From: Chaetorhynchus papuensis
Taxonomy: Eukaryota; Chordata; Aves; Passeriformes; Rhipiduridae
NCBI GenBank assembly: GCA_013396525.1
Contig: VWYX01000743.1
Location: 101,551 to 165,550 of the forward strand
Direction: 5' to 3'
DNA: 64,000 bases
A program made the position numbers and the translations under genes. The notes beneath the pieces were generated by a model. It was given only the letters and a program-made list of their open reading frames with translations. It had not been told where the DNA came from and did no database searches. This document shows, piece by piece, positions 1 to 10,366 of this stretch (the stretch's first letter is position 1; each line of letters starts with the position of its first letter).

Positions 1-166
1 TTTAATGACAAAAATTTCAAAAAGCCGAACACCTGTCATTTTTCCCCCCACTATAAAAAAATCTATTCCAATCCATGTTCACATGCACATGCAGATAGAT
101 ACATTTAGATGCATACACAAGTTAAAATCATTTTGCTACAGCATAAATCAAAACTGAATTTCATAC

Positions 167-231
167 TTGAGGAGAAAGCCTTCATGGCAACTATCCCCAA
201 TGTCATCATCATTTAGCACTGTGTCACTTAT
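167..231 (-). CDS. C9orf72: C9ORF72 coding exon 5 (65 bp)
   Basis: Fourth coding exon of C9ORF72, encoding 21 residues plus two bases of the next codon. The product starts ISDTVLNDDDIGDS and ends HEGFLL, a conserved block between the longin and central DENN parts of the protein. On the minus strand the acceptor reads TTTCAG just before base 231 and the donor GTATGA follows base 167. The 65-bp length and phase agree with the mammalian exon as I remember it. The next exon (which would complete an Asn codon in mammals) lies left of the window. If the donor is not used, translation continues AAG TAT GAA ATT CAG TTT and then stops at TGA (150-148). Recognition is confident; the exact boundaries rest on consensus splice sites and exon length. 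Confidence 0.93.
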
Positions 232-863
232 CTGAAATGCAAGTAAATATAAACAAAAGTTAGACAAGGATCTGATCACCTTCAAATTAATTGATTTTTG
301 CTTTGATAGGTGGGAACTGTTTGGGAACTATTTAAGTTAAGTTGAAAGACTTCCCCAAAAAGCACGATCTTAAAAAGACCTGACTTCAGACAAAGCATTT
401 TGAAAATAAGAAAGTACTTGATTATTAAGTCTTCACCAGTCACAAGTCAGGTTCCTTCTAGTGGGTTTTTTTTCTGCAAAAAATGTCCAGAATACTTTAA
501 ATTAGTGCATGTCAGATCACTTCTACTTCCACAAGAACACTGTAACATGCTGAAACAGGTATCAACATCAAATCCATTAATCTGCCCATTCATTTTGGTT
601 TCCCTCAAACCGCCTTTCCACTCGTAAAATGACATCATCTTATGCAGTCAATTTTGCTAACTGATGACCATAAAAAATAATGCCATTCCTTACAGCACTT
701 ACGAGAACTTGATGTGAAGCAACAGAAGTATATAATAATTTAAGAAAATGGGCATTTTCTCTGGCAAAGTGAGTGACCAAACTAAAGGGCCAAAACTATG
801 TTTTATCCAGAGGGCAAAAGCCACTTTTAAAAAATTCAGAATACAAATAAAACAAGAACTTAC
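232..863 (-). other. C9orf72: C9ORF72 intron 4
   Basis: 632 bp between GTAAGT at 863 and TTTCAG at 232. AT-rich and unique-looking. Apart from the splice signals I see no repeat or second gene. Confidence 0.85.
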
Positions 864-959
864 ATCTATTTCTTCTGGAACACTGTGTGATTTCATAGAT
901 GAAAGGAGTTCCATTACAGGAATGACTTCTCCTGTCAGCATTGGAATGATGCTCTGACC
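864..959 (-). CDS. C9orf72: C9ORF72 coding exon 4 (96 bp)
   Basis: Third coding exon, exactly 32 codons in phase 0. It begins GQSIIPMLTGEVIPV and ends HSVPEEID, essentially the same as the mammalian protein. The acceptor is TTGTGCAG before base 959 and the donor is the strong GTAAGT after base 864. It encodes about residues 169-200, at the end of the longin region and the start of the linker to the DENN core. The flanking introns are short (904 bp upstream, 632 bp downstream), as expected for a compact bird gene. Confidence 0.95.
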
Positions 960-1865
960 CTGCACAATAAATAAAATGCTTGAAGTAAAAGCATGTTGGG
1001 TAGTATTAGAAGTTACTACTAACATGAACTTGCAGTATTACATGCAAAACATCCTTAACTTCCCATTGCTTGGAAGGGTAGTATGAGCAGAAATTGACGC
1101 ATTTTGATGTGCAATTTGCTCATCAGTAATTATGAAGTGGAAACATATATTTGGCTTCTCACCACCATGCCTAAAATGTATTTCCAGTCTTATGCTAATT
1201 TTCAGCATCAGTTTTGATTGGCCTAAACAAGAAGTCTTTGAAGTGAGATAATTTGATCATACTATGTTATGTGCAATCACTGTTAAGCATTTTACGTTCA
1301 AGTCTGATGTTTTAACAATGACTGGAAACCAAAACCAGGCATATTACTTATTAGCATACAAAAAATTCTTTCCTGACTTACCTATCACAAGAAAATGAAG
1401 CCACAATTTCACATTTAGAGTTTCAGAAATCAAATTCTTTCCACAGTCTTATCCATTAAGTCTCCAAGCACATTCCAACACTCTGCATGTCTCTGTATTT
1501 CAAAAAGGTGACCTAACCTAACGAAAAAACAACCTTGACAGGAGGCTGGGATGACTCCATGGAAGCTGCTACCTTTACAGAGCTTCAAGTCCAAGTTAAT
1601 GAGTTTCCTTTTCTGAAAGGTAATACTCTTCACAGATTTCTAGTTTACCCCTAAAGTGATGAAATATATTTTCCTTTGATTTGATCAGAGCTTCCATCAT
1701 CCTATCTTCAGAAACTTTGCCTACTGTGCAGGTCACATTATCAGCCAGTCCAATGCATCTTCCTTGATCCCAAAAATAAGAAGCACCACCAACTTCTACA
1801 GTCACCTGAAGCAGTCAAATGGTTTTGCAATGGTGTGCCATATGCATCCACCTGAAGGCCCTTAC
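960..1865 (-). other. C9orf72: C9ORF72 intron 3
   Basis: 906 bp between the exon 3 donor and the exon 4 acceptor. AT-rich, with no recognised repeat. Several short open frames cross it without protein-like content. Confidence 0.85.
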
Positions 1866-1925
1866 CTGATCCTCCATTCTTTCTGTGCCTTCCAAGACAA
1901 TCTTCTGGAAATGTTCTTGCCTCTC
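1866..1925 (-). CDS. C9orf72: C9ORF72 coding exon 3 (60 bp)
   Basis: Second coding exon, 20 codons in phase 0, translating as ERQEHFQKIVLEGTERMEDQ (about residues 149-168). The acceptor is TTGCTCAG before base 1925 and the donor GTAAGG follows base 1866. The charged helix-like segment follows directly on the MHK that closes exon 2. Compared with the human sequence as I remember it, I see conservative changes only (for example HF for NV early in the exon, and V for I). The larger open frames that cross this stretch on both strands are chance shadows. Confidence 0.94.
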
Positions 1926-4900
1926 CTGAGCAAGAGAAGCAGTTAAATATAAACGCTCTGGCATTTGTTCATGCACGTATGCACACAACAGTCACACAGT
2001 ACAGTTTCTTCCCTGTGCAGTCATGCTTCTTAGATTCAAATGTTGATGTTCAAATCTTTTTTCTTTGACAGAGTTGACTTTAGGAGGAAATGATGCCATG
2101 CAACACAGATCAACGCTTGCTCCCTGCTCTGCCCTCCACCCAAACATCTCCCACATTTGGGCAGGAACAGCAGGAAAGGGAGGGTTTGATGAAAATGTCA
2201 AAATATTTTCTTCATTACAGACCAAGAAAATGCCATACGATCAAATTATGGTGAGGAATTCCACCTTATGTATGGATTTTTATTTTCAAATGGATACAGT
2301 ATAGATTGAGGATTCCTGATGCAACAAGAGAAAAATAAGATCTTCAGAATGGGAAAAATTATTTGACTGGGGAGGGTAGGAAACAAAAGACTTTTTTTTG
2401 CCCACCTCTTGAGGCACTTACAAGTCTTCAAAACATTGTTTTACAACCAAGTACAGGAGACATGAAACCTCAGAGTATACAAAACACAACATACAAGAGA
2501 CTGAACAAAGCTTTGAAAACAGACCCATCAGCAGCTGAGTAGCAAACTGCATTTAAAATGAACTTACAACGGAATAAAGTTATTATTCACAAAGAGAATT
2601 TGGCGTTAATCACTGGAGCATCAATACAAGTCACCAAAAATAGCAGATGCTGGGAGAACTAATGATATCTTTTGCCAGATGCTGACAGGTTATTGCATTT
2701 TTATTGGTTACTCATTAGTTTCCTGTGACTGACCTAGTCATGGTTAATCAACTTCAAGTGTGAAAAGAGTTTGCAAGAGGTTTTTTGAGCATATGAATAG
2801 GTATTAATAGAGTAGTTTGCCCGACAACTAAAAAAGTAATAAAACTTTTCTAACCATCTAAAAGATGCATCAATGAAAAATAATACTGGAACAACACAGA
2901 CTCCTTCAGGACACTTCTACCCTTCAGTCAGAGAAGGAAGATGATGATTTTGAAAAACCTCAGTCTTCTGGAAGATAAGGCTGAACAAATGGTGTAAGCC
3001 ACTTCTTTTCAGAAACATAACTGTTCAAAATTATTAGACAAACATATGGAGCATAAACTGGAGTAGGTGAAAGGGGTTTCTAATACCACATTGATGACTT
3101 GCTCAGAGTTGCTTGTCTTTCTTTGCCAGTCTGAACACTGCTGCGTGCTTCTCCTAATTCTCAAGTTCAGAAGGCTTCTTCTTATCTCAAGTCTACCTGG
3201 AAATGTTGTCTGGCTCTACACCGAACTAATGAGAGCTAATTATCACAACTATTAGAACGTCCAGAACAGATACACAACACCTTTCAGATAGGACTTGAAC
3301 ATTTTTTGTTTTGCTGTAGGTAACCACAGCTGCTAAACTGCCTCAAAATGCAAACTACAGAATGGACCAGTTTTAATTCACTATCGTTGTTATGATTATT
3401 CTACAACAATTAAATTTTAATCTTCATTTTTCAAGCAGTTTTCTCTTTTCTAAGTAAGAATGAAGAACTGCAGATATATGCAGGGATCTATGATGTCCCA
3501 CAAAAAAAAAGATAATAAATGTCTATTACAGAATGAATCACTGTCTCAGCTAATTCAACTGATCTGCCTGCTTCAAGAACATTTGAAAAAGAATGAAGAA
3601 CTTAATGACTAATTTCTGAGAAAGAAAAAATTAGTAGAAAACATTTTTTTTGTCATTCTTGATGCCACTTGAAGATTCCTGCTACTGTGTAAACATACTG
3701 GTATGGAGCAATATCTGAAAACTGAGAAAATGTATCATAGCTAAAAATGATGGATAATTCTTATTTGACCACTCACATTAGAAGTCAGTACAGACGACAG
3801 TAAATGAGAGAAGCAATGTAATCAGGAACATGAGATAGCATTCACTTACATGATAGCAGAGTTTTAGAAGACTAGATAAGGAATTAAACATTTGTGTTTC
3901 TACTATATTGTGAAAGAACTTTATGTAGTATCCTTCCTCTGAAAAGTAAACCCCAGAAAGTATGTAAAGCCAGTGTTTCAGAAAGCACTACCAGCCATCC
4001 TCAGGCAACATAGTAAAAAGGAAACACCACCACAAAAATAACATCAGCTGATTATTTCTGTAATGAGATCAGATAAGAGCACTCAAAGAGTAAGCTTGAA
4101 GTACTTTGACTACAGGTCTCAGAACAGATTATCAGGCAAATGTGCACCATCATACACATTACAGCTGACGTGCACTCTACTGTTCTAAGACAGCTTGAAC
4201 TCCATGAAGATGACAAAAACTTTAATTTTTACCCTTAGACTTTCATTTATTTTCAAGAAAAATACATAAAAGTTTTCACTTAATAAGGAAATATGCGTGA
4301 TTTACCCAAACGTAAGAGTTCCAACACTTAAGAAAACTTCAGCAAGTTTCTCTTTTTGAGTTTCAGGAGCAGAAATATTTGAACTAAAGCAGATGGATTT
4401 TTGTAACTCCCTTTAGTTCTACACAGTTTAAGTCTTGACAAACTCTTTGTTAACACCCTTTTTTTTAGAAAAATAAAACTGTACCAGAACTGAGAAGATT
4501 AATTGCATTAGTTCCCTTTTCTGGACCTCAACAAAGAAAACCATGACTTGAACACAGTAAATTTACAATTATACCTAGTTTAAATACACAGATTAACACA
4601 ATTAAAAGCAACAATTTATAAGAAATTCAGAGAGATGAAAAACTCTACAGGAAACCTCTTTCAACTACACAGTCTCAAAGAAGTTATACCACCAGAATAA
4701 ATCCTGTGGCTAAAAATTCCAGCCTTTAATTTGCTGACATAATAATTTGATAACCTTTAACCTTTAAAAACTGTGTAGAGACCAGCCTTTTCTGACTTTG
4801 TGTGTCAGGACTGCTACAGAACAGATGTCACAGCATCTCAATTTTTGCTTGTGCAAAAGACAATCTAACAATTTTTCTAAGTAATGAACAATAAACTTAC
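1926..4900 (-). other. C9orf72: C9ORF72 intron 2
   Basis: 2,975 bp of AT-rich sequence between the exon 2 donor GTAAGT and the exon 3 acceptor. I see no CR1, LTR, RNA gene or extra exon. Confidence 0.85.
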
Positions 4901-5344
4901 CTTATGCATCCATATCCTTCCTTTCCTTATAATATGTGTTAACCTATCCACGCACACTCTGTGAAGTGGCAGGTAGAAACCAAGTTCACTCTGTGGAAGT
5001 ATAATTGATAGTCCATATGTGCTTCTGTCTCCATTCCAGTTTCCATCAAAGATTAATGACACAATGATCACTCTTTTTTCCGCCAAAACAAAGAACTTCA
5101 CATCTATTGCACCACTTTCTGCATTTCGAAGTATTTCTCCATTCAGGGTGTGGTTAGCAAGAAAAGTTATTTCACCGTCACTGAGAAGTACCTGTTCTGT
5201 CTTTGGAGCCCAGATATGCCGCACTCGGGGGCCAAGAATATTGTCCCAGTAAGCAAAAGTGGCAGCTAATAATGGTGACTCGCCACTCAAAGAGATCTCT
5301 GTCTTAGCAACTGCAGGAGACGGTGGTGGACAAAGAGCTGACAT
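4901..5344 (-). CDS. C9orf72: C9ORF72 coding exon 2, with start codon (148 codons)
   Basis: First coding exon of C9ORF72. Its protein is a DENN-family member that forms a complex with SMCR8 and WDR41, acts on small GTPases (GAP activity reported), and is linked to autophagy and lysosome function. The exon encodes residues 1-148, from MSALCPPPSPAVAK through the hallmark FAYWDNILGPRVRHIW and LANHTLNGEILRNAE to RKGRIWMHK. This is the N-terminal longin fold. The start is the first ATG of the exon, with G at -3, and matches the family N-terminus. The donor GTAAGT follows base 4901 in phase 0. Seen differences from the remembered mammalian protein are few (AEKR for SEKG, for example). The frame is intact, so the gene appears functional here. 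Confidence 0.97.
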
Positions 5345-5386
5345 GACTGTTTCCTCTCTCTTGCGTAACTGAAATGCTTACATTAC
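5345..5386 (-). other. C9orf72: C9ORF72 exon 2, 5' untranslated part
   Basis: 42 bases between a polypyrimidine-rich acceptor (a run of T then AG at 5388-5387, minus strand) and the ATG at 5344. Mammalian C9ORF72 likewise begins its coding exon with a short leader preceded by a noncoding first exon. The acceptor is inferred from the T-run and AG; no transcript was available. Confidence 0.75.
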
Positions 5387-5445
5387 CTAAAAAAAAAAGG
5401 TTTTGTAGAAGAAAAAAAGTTAGAACAGCCCTTATAATTATCTCA

Positions 5446-5728
5446 TCCTCTTTTTACAAAGGTAGGTAGTGATAGGACTTGTTTTAAACCAAGACAGGAA
5501 ATATTTAGACTACATGTTAGGAAGAAATTCTTTACCATGATAGTGATGATGCACTGGAACAAGTTGCCCAGAGAAGAGAATGCCCAATCCCTGGAAAGGC
5601 TCAAGGCCAGGCTGGATGGAGCACTGAGCAAATTGATTTAGTGGATGGCATGCCTGCCCAGAGCAGGAGGCACTGAACTACATCCTCTTTACAGTCCCTT
5701 CCAACCAAAGCCTTTCCACAATTCTTTT
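5446..5728 (+). mobile_element. CR1 LINE 3' fragment in C9ORF72 intron 1, antisense to the gene
   Basis: Recognised from the CR1 3' untranslated pattern: GGTAGGTAGTGATAGGACTTG, then TTAGGAAGAAATTCTTTACCA, CACTGGAACAAGTTGCCCAG, CCAATCCCTGGAAAGGCTCA, GGCTGGATGGAGC and a terminal CCCTTCCAACC. It is 5'-truncated, noncoding and diverged, with the final ATTCTATGA tail largely decayed. Confidence 0.85.
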
Positions 5729-6845
5729 GTTTCCAAATGATACTTTCATGAGGCAACCTGACTTGTTCACCTGAGGTTTCATCATACATTTCATTCATTC
5801 AGGAAGTGTGTATCTATACATGTACATGTTCCACATAACATAGTGGCATGCTTTAGAATCATTAGTCAGACCTCAAATGCCCTTTACTCACTACAGAAGT
5901 ATGATGAACCTGCACAACATACAGCCTGCGTAAGAAAAGTGACACGATAAATATATCCTTTACATCACATACAGGGTGTTATGATACAAGACAAGTGTTC
6001 AGCACTTTACAGAATGTATTGATGGATAACTTTTTATCTTGTGTGGACACAATCCCTGAACATTTTCTCTAGCAGTTTCCATCAACTCTACAGCTTCCCC
6101 ATTCTGATAAGGCTGCAGAAGATAACAGGAAGTTCCATCTTCCCTAAAAGTTATGCTAGAGTTACAAGAAGATATGAAATAAAAAAAGGTTTGCAAACAA
6201 ATTCAACCAAGGACAGAAAACTGTAACAGCTAAAACCCACTCACCTTGAGGAAAACCTCACATGAGCAGAAGGCAACCTTCCTCTCCTCCCTGCCTGCGG
6301 CACTCCACATGACAGCAGCACGGAATCCCACCCGGGACCAAAGGGGCAAGAAAACACACCTCACTACCAAAGCTCTAACTCACCACAGTTCTGTATCTGA
6401 ACTTCTTTTTTCCTTTTTTATTTATTTCCTCACAGCAGAAGGGTAAAGCCTCTTTCGCTCCGGCTCCTTCTCGGCAGGCAGCCGGTGCCCCGCCCGAATG
6501 AGGAAGCCAAGGCCACCTGACTTGGCCATCTGACACCGTGACTTCAGGATTTTCAGGAAATACAGGGCGCCAGCTAGCCCCCTGTACCCACGGGCTGAGG
6601 CTCACTCTCACCACCGCCTTTCCAAACGCGCGGCCGCTGCCACCTCGGCGGCTGCGGCACCTCCGCGCTCCCGGCCCGGATCAGGCCCGTGCCGCACCGG
6701 CCGCGGCCGGTCCGAACCTCCGGAGAAGACGGCGGAGAGGCAGCTGCGGAAGGGCCCCGCTCGTTTCCCCGCAGAGCAGAAGGGCCGCCAATACCGCCCC
6801 CGTCACTAACACAGCCCCGCCGCCACAGCCCCGCGCCGGCCTCAC

Positions 6846-6930
6846 CTCTGCTCCGGCCGCCGCCCCGCGCCTGCGCCGCCCCGCCCCTGCCACACACCGC
6901 GGGCTCCGCAGGCGCGGCACCGCCCCGGGC
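6846..6930 (-). other. C9orf72: probable noncoding first exon of C9ORF72 (upstream end uncertain)
   Basis: On the minus strand the CpG island contains a strong donor, GAGCAGAG then GTGAGG, placing an exon end at 6846. The sequence just upstream (GGCGCAGGCGCGG, GGGGCGGGGC) resembles the GC-rich exon 1b region of mammalian C9ORF72 in composition and short motifs, as I remember it. Splicing from here to 5386 gives an intron of 1,459 bp. The upper boundary (start site) is a guess. Two other good donors, after 6384 and after 6245, could end alternative or longer first exons. Confidence 0.5.
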
Positions 6931-7316
6931 GGCGGAGCCGTGTACGTGTGACCTTCCTGGGCGGGGAAGCCGTGCCGGTGTGACCTTCCTGGGCGGGGAG
7001 CCGTGCCCGTGTGACCGCCCCGGGCCGGGGAGCCGTGCCGGTGTGACCTCCCTGGGCGGGGGAGCCGTGCCGGTGTGACCTTCCTGGGCGGGGAGCCGTG
7101 CCGGTGTGACCTTCCTGGGCGGGGGAGCCGTGCCGGTGTGACCTCCCTGGGCGGGGGAGCCGTGCCGGTGTGACCTCCCTGGGCGGGAGAGTCGTGCCGG
7201 TGTGACCTCCCTGGGCGGGGGAGCCGTGCCGGTGTGACCCAGGCCGGGGAGTCGTGCCGGTGTGACTTCCCTGGGCGGGGAGCCGTGCCGGTGTGTCCCT
7301 GGTCCGGGGGAGCGGG
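6920..7316. repeat. GC-rich 31-32 bp minisatellite, about 11 full units plus partial ends
   Basis: Units begin with GTGTGAC at 6946, 6978, 7009, 7041, 7073, 7104, 7136, 7168, 7200, 7232 and 7260, with a partial unit at 6920-6945 and a decayed one at 7291-7316. Unit lengths are 32, 31, 32, 32, 31, 32, 32, 32, 32, 28 and 31 bp. The consensus is GTGTGACCTCCCTGGGCGGG followed by GGAGCCGTGCCG. The central units are nearly identical and the edge units diverge, as expected for an array that expands and contracts. It lies just upstream of the probable C9ORF72 first exon. Long open frames crossing it on both strands come from the base composition and are not genes. Confidence 0.95.
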
Positions 7317-7551
7317 TCGCGTCTAGCGGGTCACGGTGGAAGGAAATGGGGCCAACCCAGTGCAGTTTGTGGAGGAAGCCAGAAGACGAAACTGCTGTTT
7401 CGGGAGCATCCAGCACAATTTCTGGAGGGGCTTTTAGGCCTAAAAGAGGAAGTTGGTAATGACTGGATTGGGCTGGTGAGGTGCTCCTGAGCGAGATGGG
7501 TTTAGTGTTGCAGGCACGCCGTGAGTACCTTTAGTCCTCTTACGCAGTCCT
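7317..7551. other. flank between minisatellite and CR1
   Basis: Moderately GC-rich unique sequence that could hold an upstream alternative first exon of C9ORF72 or the start of a divergent transcript. It contains a perfect 16-bp palindrome, CTTTTAGGCCTAAAAG (7431-7446), and a plus-strand donor-like GCC/GTGAGTACC at 7520/7521. No coding sequence is seen. Confidence 0.5.
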
Positions 7552-7875
7552 ATCGGGGGGCCTGCAGGGACTCCAGGGAGGAGCTCATCATTAGGAATTG
7601 TGGTGATAGAACAAGAAGGAATGGGCACAAATTGAAAGAGGGGAAATTTAGACTAGATATTGGGAAGAAATGCTTTACTTTGCGGGTGGTGAGACACAGG
7701 AACAAGTTGCCCAGAGAAGTGTATGCCCCATCCCTGGTAGTGTTCAAAGTCGGGCTGGATAAGGCCTTGAGCAGCCTGGTGTAGTGGGGAGGTGTCCCTG
7801 CCCATGGTGGGAGGGTTGGAACTGGATGGTCTCTAAGGTCCCTTCCAACCCCTTAACGTTCTATGATTCTATTAT
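7552..7875 (+). mobile_element. CR1 LINE 3' fragment
   Basis: Truncated CR1 tail with the standard series of blocks: ATTAGGAATTGTGGTGATAG, TTGGGAAGAAATGCTTTACT, GGAACAAGTTGCCCAGAGAA, CCCCATCCCTGG, GGTCCCTTCCAACC and the terminal ATTCTATTA repeat after TTCTATG. It is better preserved than the intronic copy at 5446. No open reverse transcriptase remains. Confidence 0.92.
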
Positions 7876-8077
7876 TAAAATCACCACAGCCACTTATGTA
7901 TTAGAGGCATTTATTTATTTACAGCCTAGAAGAGAAACCAGAGGAGTCTCCTGAAGTTCCCTGAGGATTTGTGTCTTTAGCAGCATGAACAGACCCACAC
8001 AGGAAGTCACAAGAGACCTGAAAATTTTTTTTGAGTCATACCCTCCCAATTTAATCACAAAAATCACTCTCCTCAAA

Positions 8078-8233
8078 ATTCACAGAATCATTACGGTTGT
8101 AAGGGACCTCTGGAGATGACCCCGTCCAACCTCCCTGGCAAGGCACAGTCACTTAGAACAGGTTACACAGGAACGTGTCCAGGTGGGTCTTGAATGTCAC
8201 CAGAGACACTCCATGACCTCACTGGGCAGCCTA
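8078..8233 (-). mobile_element. CR1 LINE fragment, reverse orientation
   Basis: Begins CACAGAATCATTACGGTTG and continues GGGACCTCTGGAGATGACC, CCGTCCAACCTCCC, then CTCACTGGGCAGCCT. These are reverse-strand CR1 3' end blocks. The copy is short and truncated. Confidence 0.85.
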
Positions 8234-10366
8234 TAAAAATTTCTTTAATGACAGACGATTGAATAGCATCGCATTGAAAAATGTAGCCTTCAGCCAGAAA
8301 AAATTTGCCTTTTAGATTACTTTAATTAATGATTTCAAAAATAAATACTAAAAATGAAATGATTTATGTCTGTGTGTTGGATTGTAATTTTAATTTCTGA
8401 GAAGCAAAGCTCCAATAAAAGTAAAAAAACAAGACAAAATTTGTGTGACCATTACAGAAAAGCTTGGAGAAATGATGGAATTAAACTCTAGTTTGAAAAG
8501 TTACTGCTATTTAATTTGTTTAATACAAGGATTAGGCATCAAACTGTGGAATTTCACTACTTCTTGTCTAAATGGTAATCTATGCAGTTCATTGAAAAAG
8601 GGTTTGTGTCTTTAGTAATACAGTATGAATTGATTATCATGCATTGTAGATGCCAAGGTCTACAGTAAAAAAATGCAGTTGGTATATAGGTCAGTAATGA
8701 TATTGATAAGTGGACTTTAGAAATGAGGATGTAAAGTTTGTCTTCATTTTGTAACTGGATTTTCACATAGCCTTGTGTAAGACGCTTGGTATTGCTGTAT
8801 CAGTTTTCCCATGATAAACTGCTTTGCAAATTCTACATTTAAAGTGAAATCATCATGTCCTGTGCAAAGAAACATAATCATGAATTAAAAATCCCTTATT
8901 TTTTCTCGATGTTACAGATTAGTCTCTGTAAGTGCTGTGGTGGTAGTGTTGGCAGAGTGAAATTTCTGCCTGTCGTAGCAATATGGTTGTTGTCTTTTCC
9001 TTCACCGTTGCATACTTTCTTCTCACAGAGAAGAGAGTAACATTTTCATTGCAAATAATATGAAGAGACTTAGTGATATTTCTGCAGGTGCCTTTTATGG
9101 ACACATCAGACAAGTGATGAGCTGCAGTGAAAGCAGTTATTTTTCCCCTGACAGAGAATACATCTGGCTATGAAACCTAATGCTGCACATCTGCACAGAA
9201 ATTAGAGAGTGTGCAGCACAGAGAAGACGAAAATGAGCTCAGGCACTGAGCTCAAGTGAAAACACATCCCAATTTTATTTCTGTTTTTAGTACGGCATCC
9301 TGAATCAACATCATGACTGATGTCATACTTTAGAGTAAGGGACTCCATAGGCAAAAAGGAAAAGAAATAAAATATAGTGGAATTCAGTTGCTCAGCTTGG
9401 TGGAGTAAGGCCAGGGAAACATTTGGTATTACCTGGCTGCCCTGCTTCAGTGAAACCATGCATGAACTCGGGCGACGCAGGCTTGCATCACTGCATAAAA
9501 CTGACATTGAAGAAAGCTAATTTCACAGTAATTAAATTCTTTTTTCAGCCAGAGCAGATTGCCACAAAATTAATGTCCAAGGTAAAAGAAAGCAAATGGA
9601 AAGGGTTGGTTGAGGTTGCAAGAAGCAGGGGCACTCAGTGGTAGTACAGGTATCAGTGCTGAGATTACGCTTTATGTTCACATAATCAACATGAAGGCAG
9701 GTTTAGAGAAAGCAAAGCTTCCACTCCCCTATCCCCAGCTATTCATTCTTATAGGAAGTGAATGATGGTCCTTTCCTCAGTACTTCTGGTTGATGGTTCT
9801 TATTGGGGAAGACTCTGACATGTAGTGATGAAAATCTTTGGGAGCACGCTGTTGTTAAAGGTGGTAGATGGTCCCTGCAGTTTGCCATGGATATGCTGAT
9901 TGCCAGCAGCAAGGAGTTTTAAGGAGGAAATCTTGTCCTTTCCTCCAAAGCTTATGAAAATGGCCCAGTACTACTCCATTAGGATAATCATATTTGGGAG
10001 ATGTTTTAAAATCTGCATGAGTGCGTTAGCCTTTATGTACCATTGAGTAGGGGAGTGTAAAGTACTATCATGGACCTTTTCAGCTGCCATAAAAGGCTCT
10101 TGAATTTTGGGTAGCAAAACAGACCAAGTACTTGCCATGACTGAGCAGACTGTGCTAAAGAATTGCATATCCTTCATAATCAGGCATGGCTGTAGAGGAT
10201 TCATCAGGAAGTGTGATTTTCATGGACACTTTTCTATTCTACTGTTTGTTCATATACTATTGCTTTTATTCAATGAAGAAGGGAAGTCAGGAAAGCCAGA
10301 AAAGACAGGGGTTTTTTTAAGTCCAAAGATTTTAATACTAAAACTGAAATAGAGACTTTAGTTCGT
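8234..10366. other. intergenic, no gene seen
   Basis: AT-rich unique sequence upstream of C9ORF72. Only short open frames without family resemblance. No repeat recognised. Confidence 0.6.

Larger units (their letters stand above)
6600..7330 (-). promoter_or_regulatory. C9orf72: CpG island and C9ORF72 promoter region
   Basis: A sharp rise in GC and CpG density against AT-rich surroundings. It includes an NRF-1-like palindromic site GCGCCTGCGC at 6867-6876 and a GC box (GCCCCGCCCC, minus GGGGCGGGGC) at 6878-6887. No TATA box is seen. This fits a housekeeping-type promoter firing leftward into C9ORF72. The upper half of the island consists of the minisatellite listed separately. A plus-strand donor-like site at 7520/7521 leaves room for a divergent transcript. 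Confidence 0.75.

Noticed and set aside
6920..7316. CRISPR array
   Set aside because: Repeats are directly adjacent with no unique spacers, and the genome is vertebrate.
6574..7416. 280-codon minus open frame and overlapping GC-rich frames
   Set aside because: They are translations of the minisatellite and CpG island; the residues follow the DNA repeat and show no domain.
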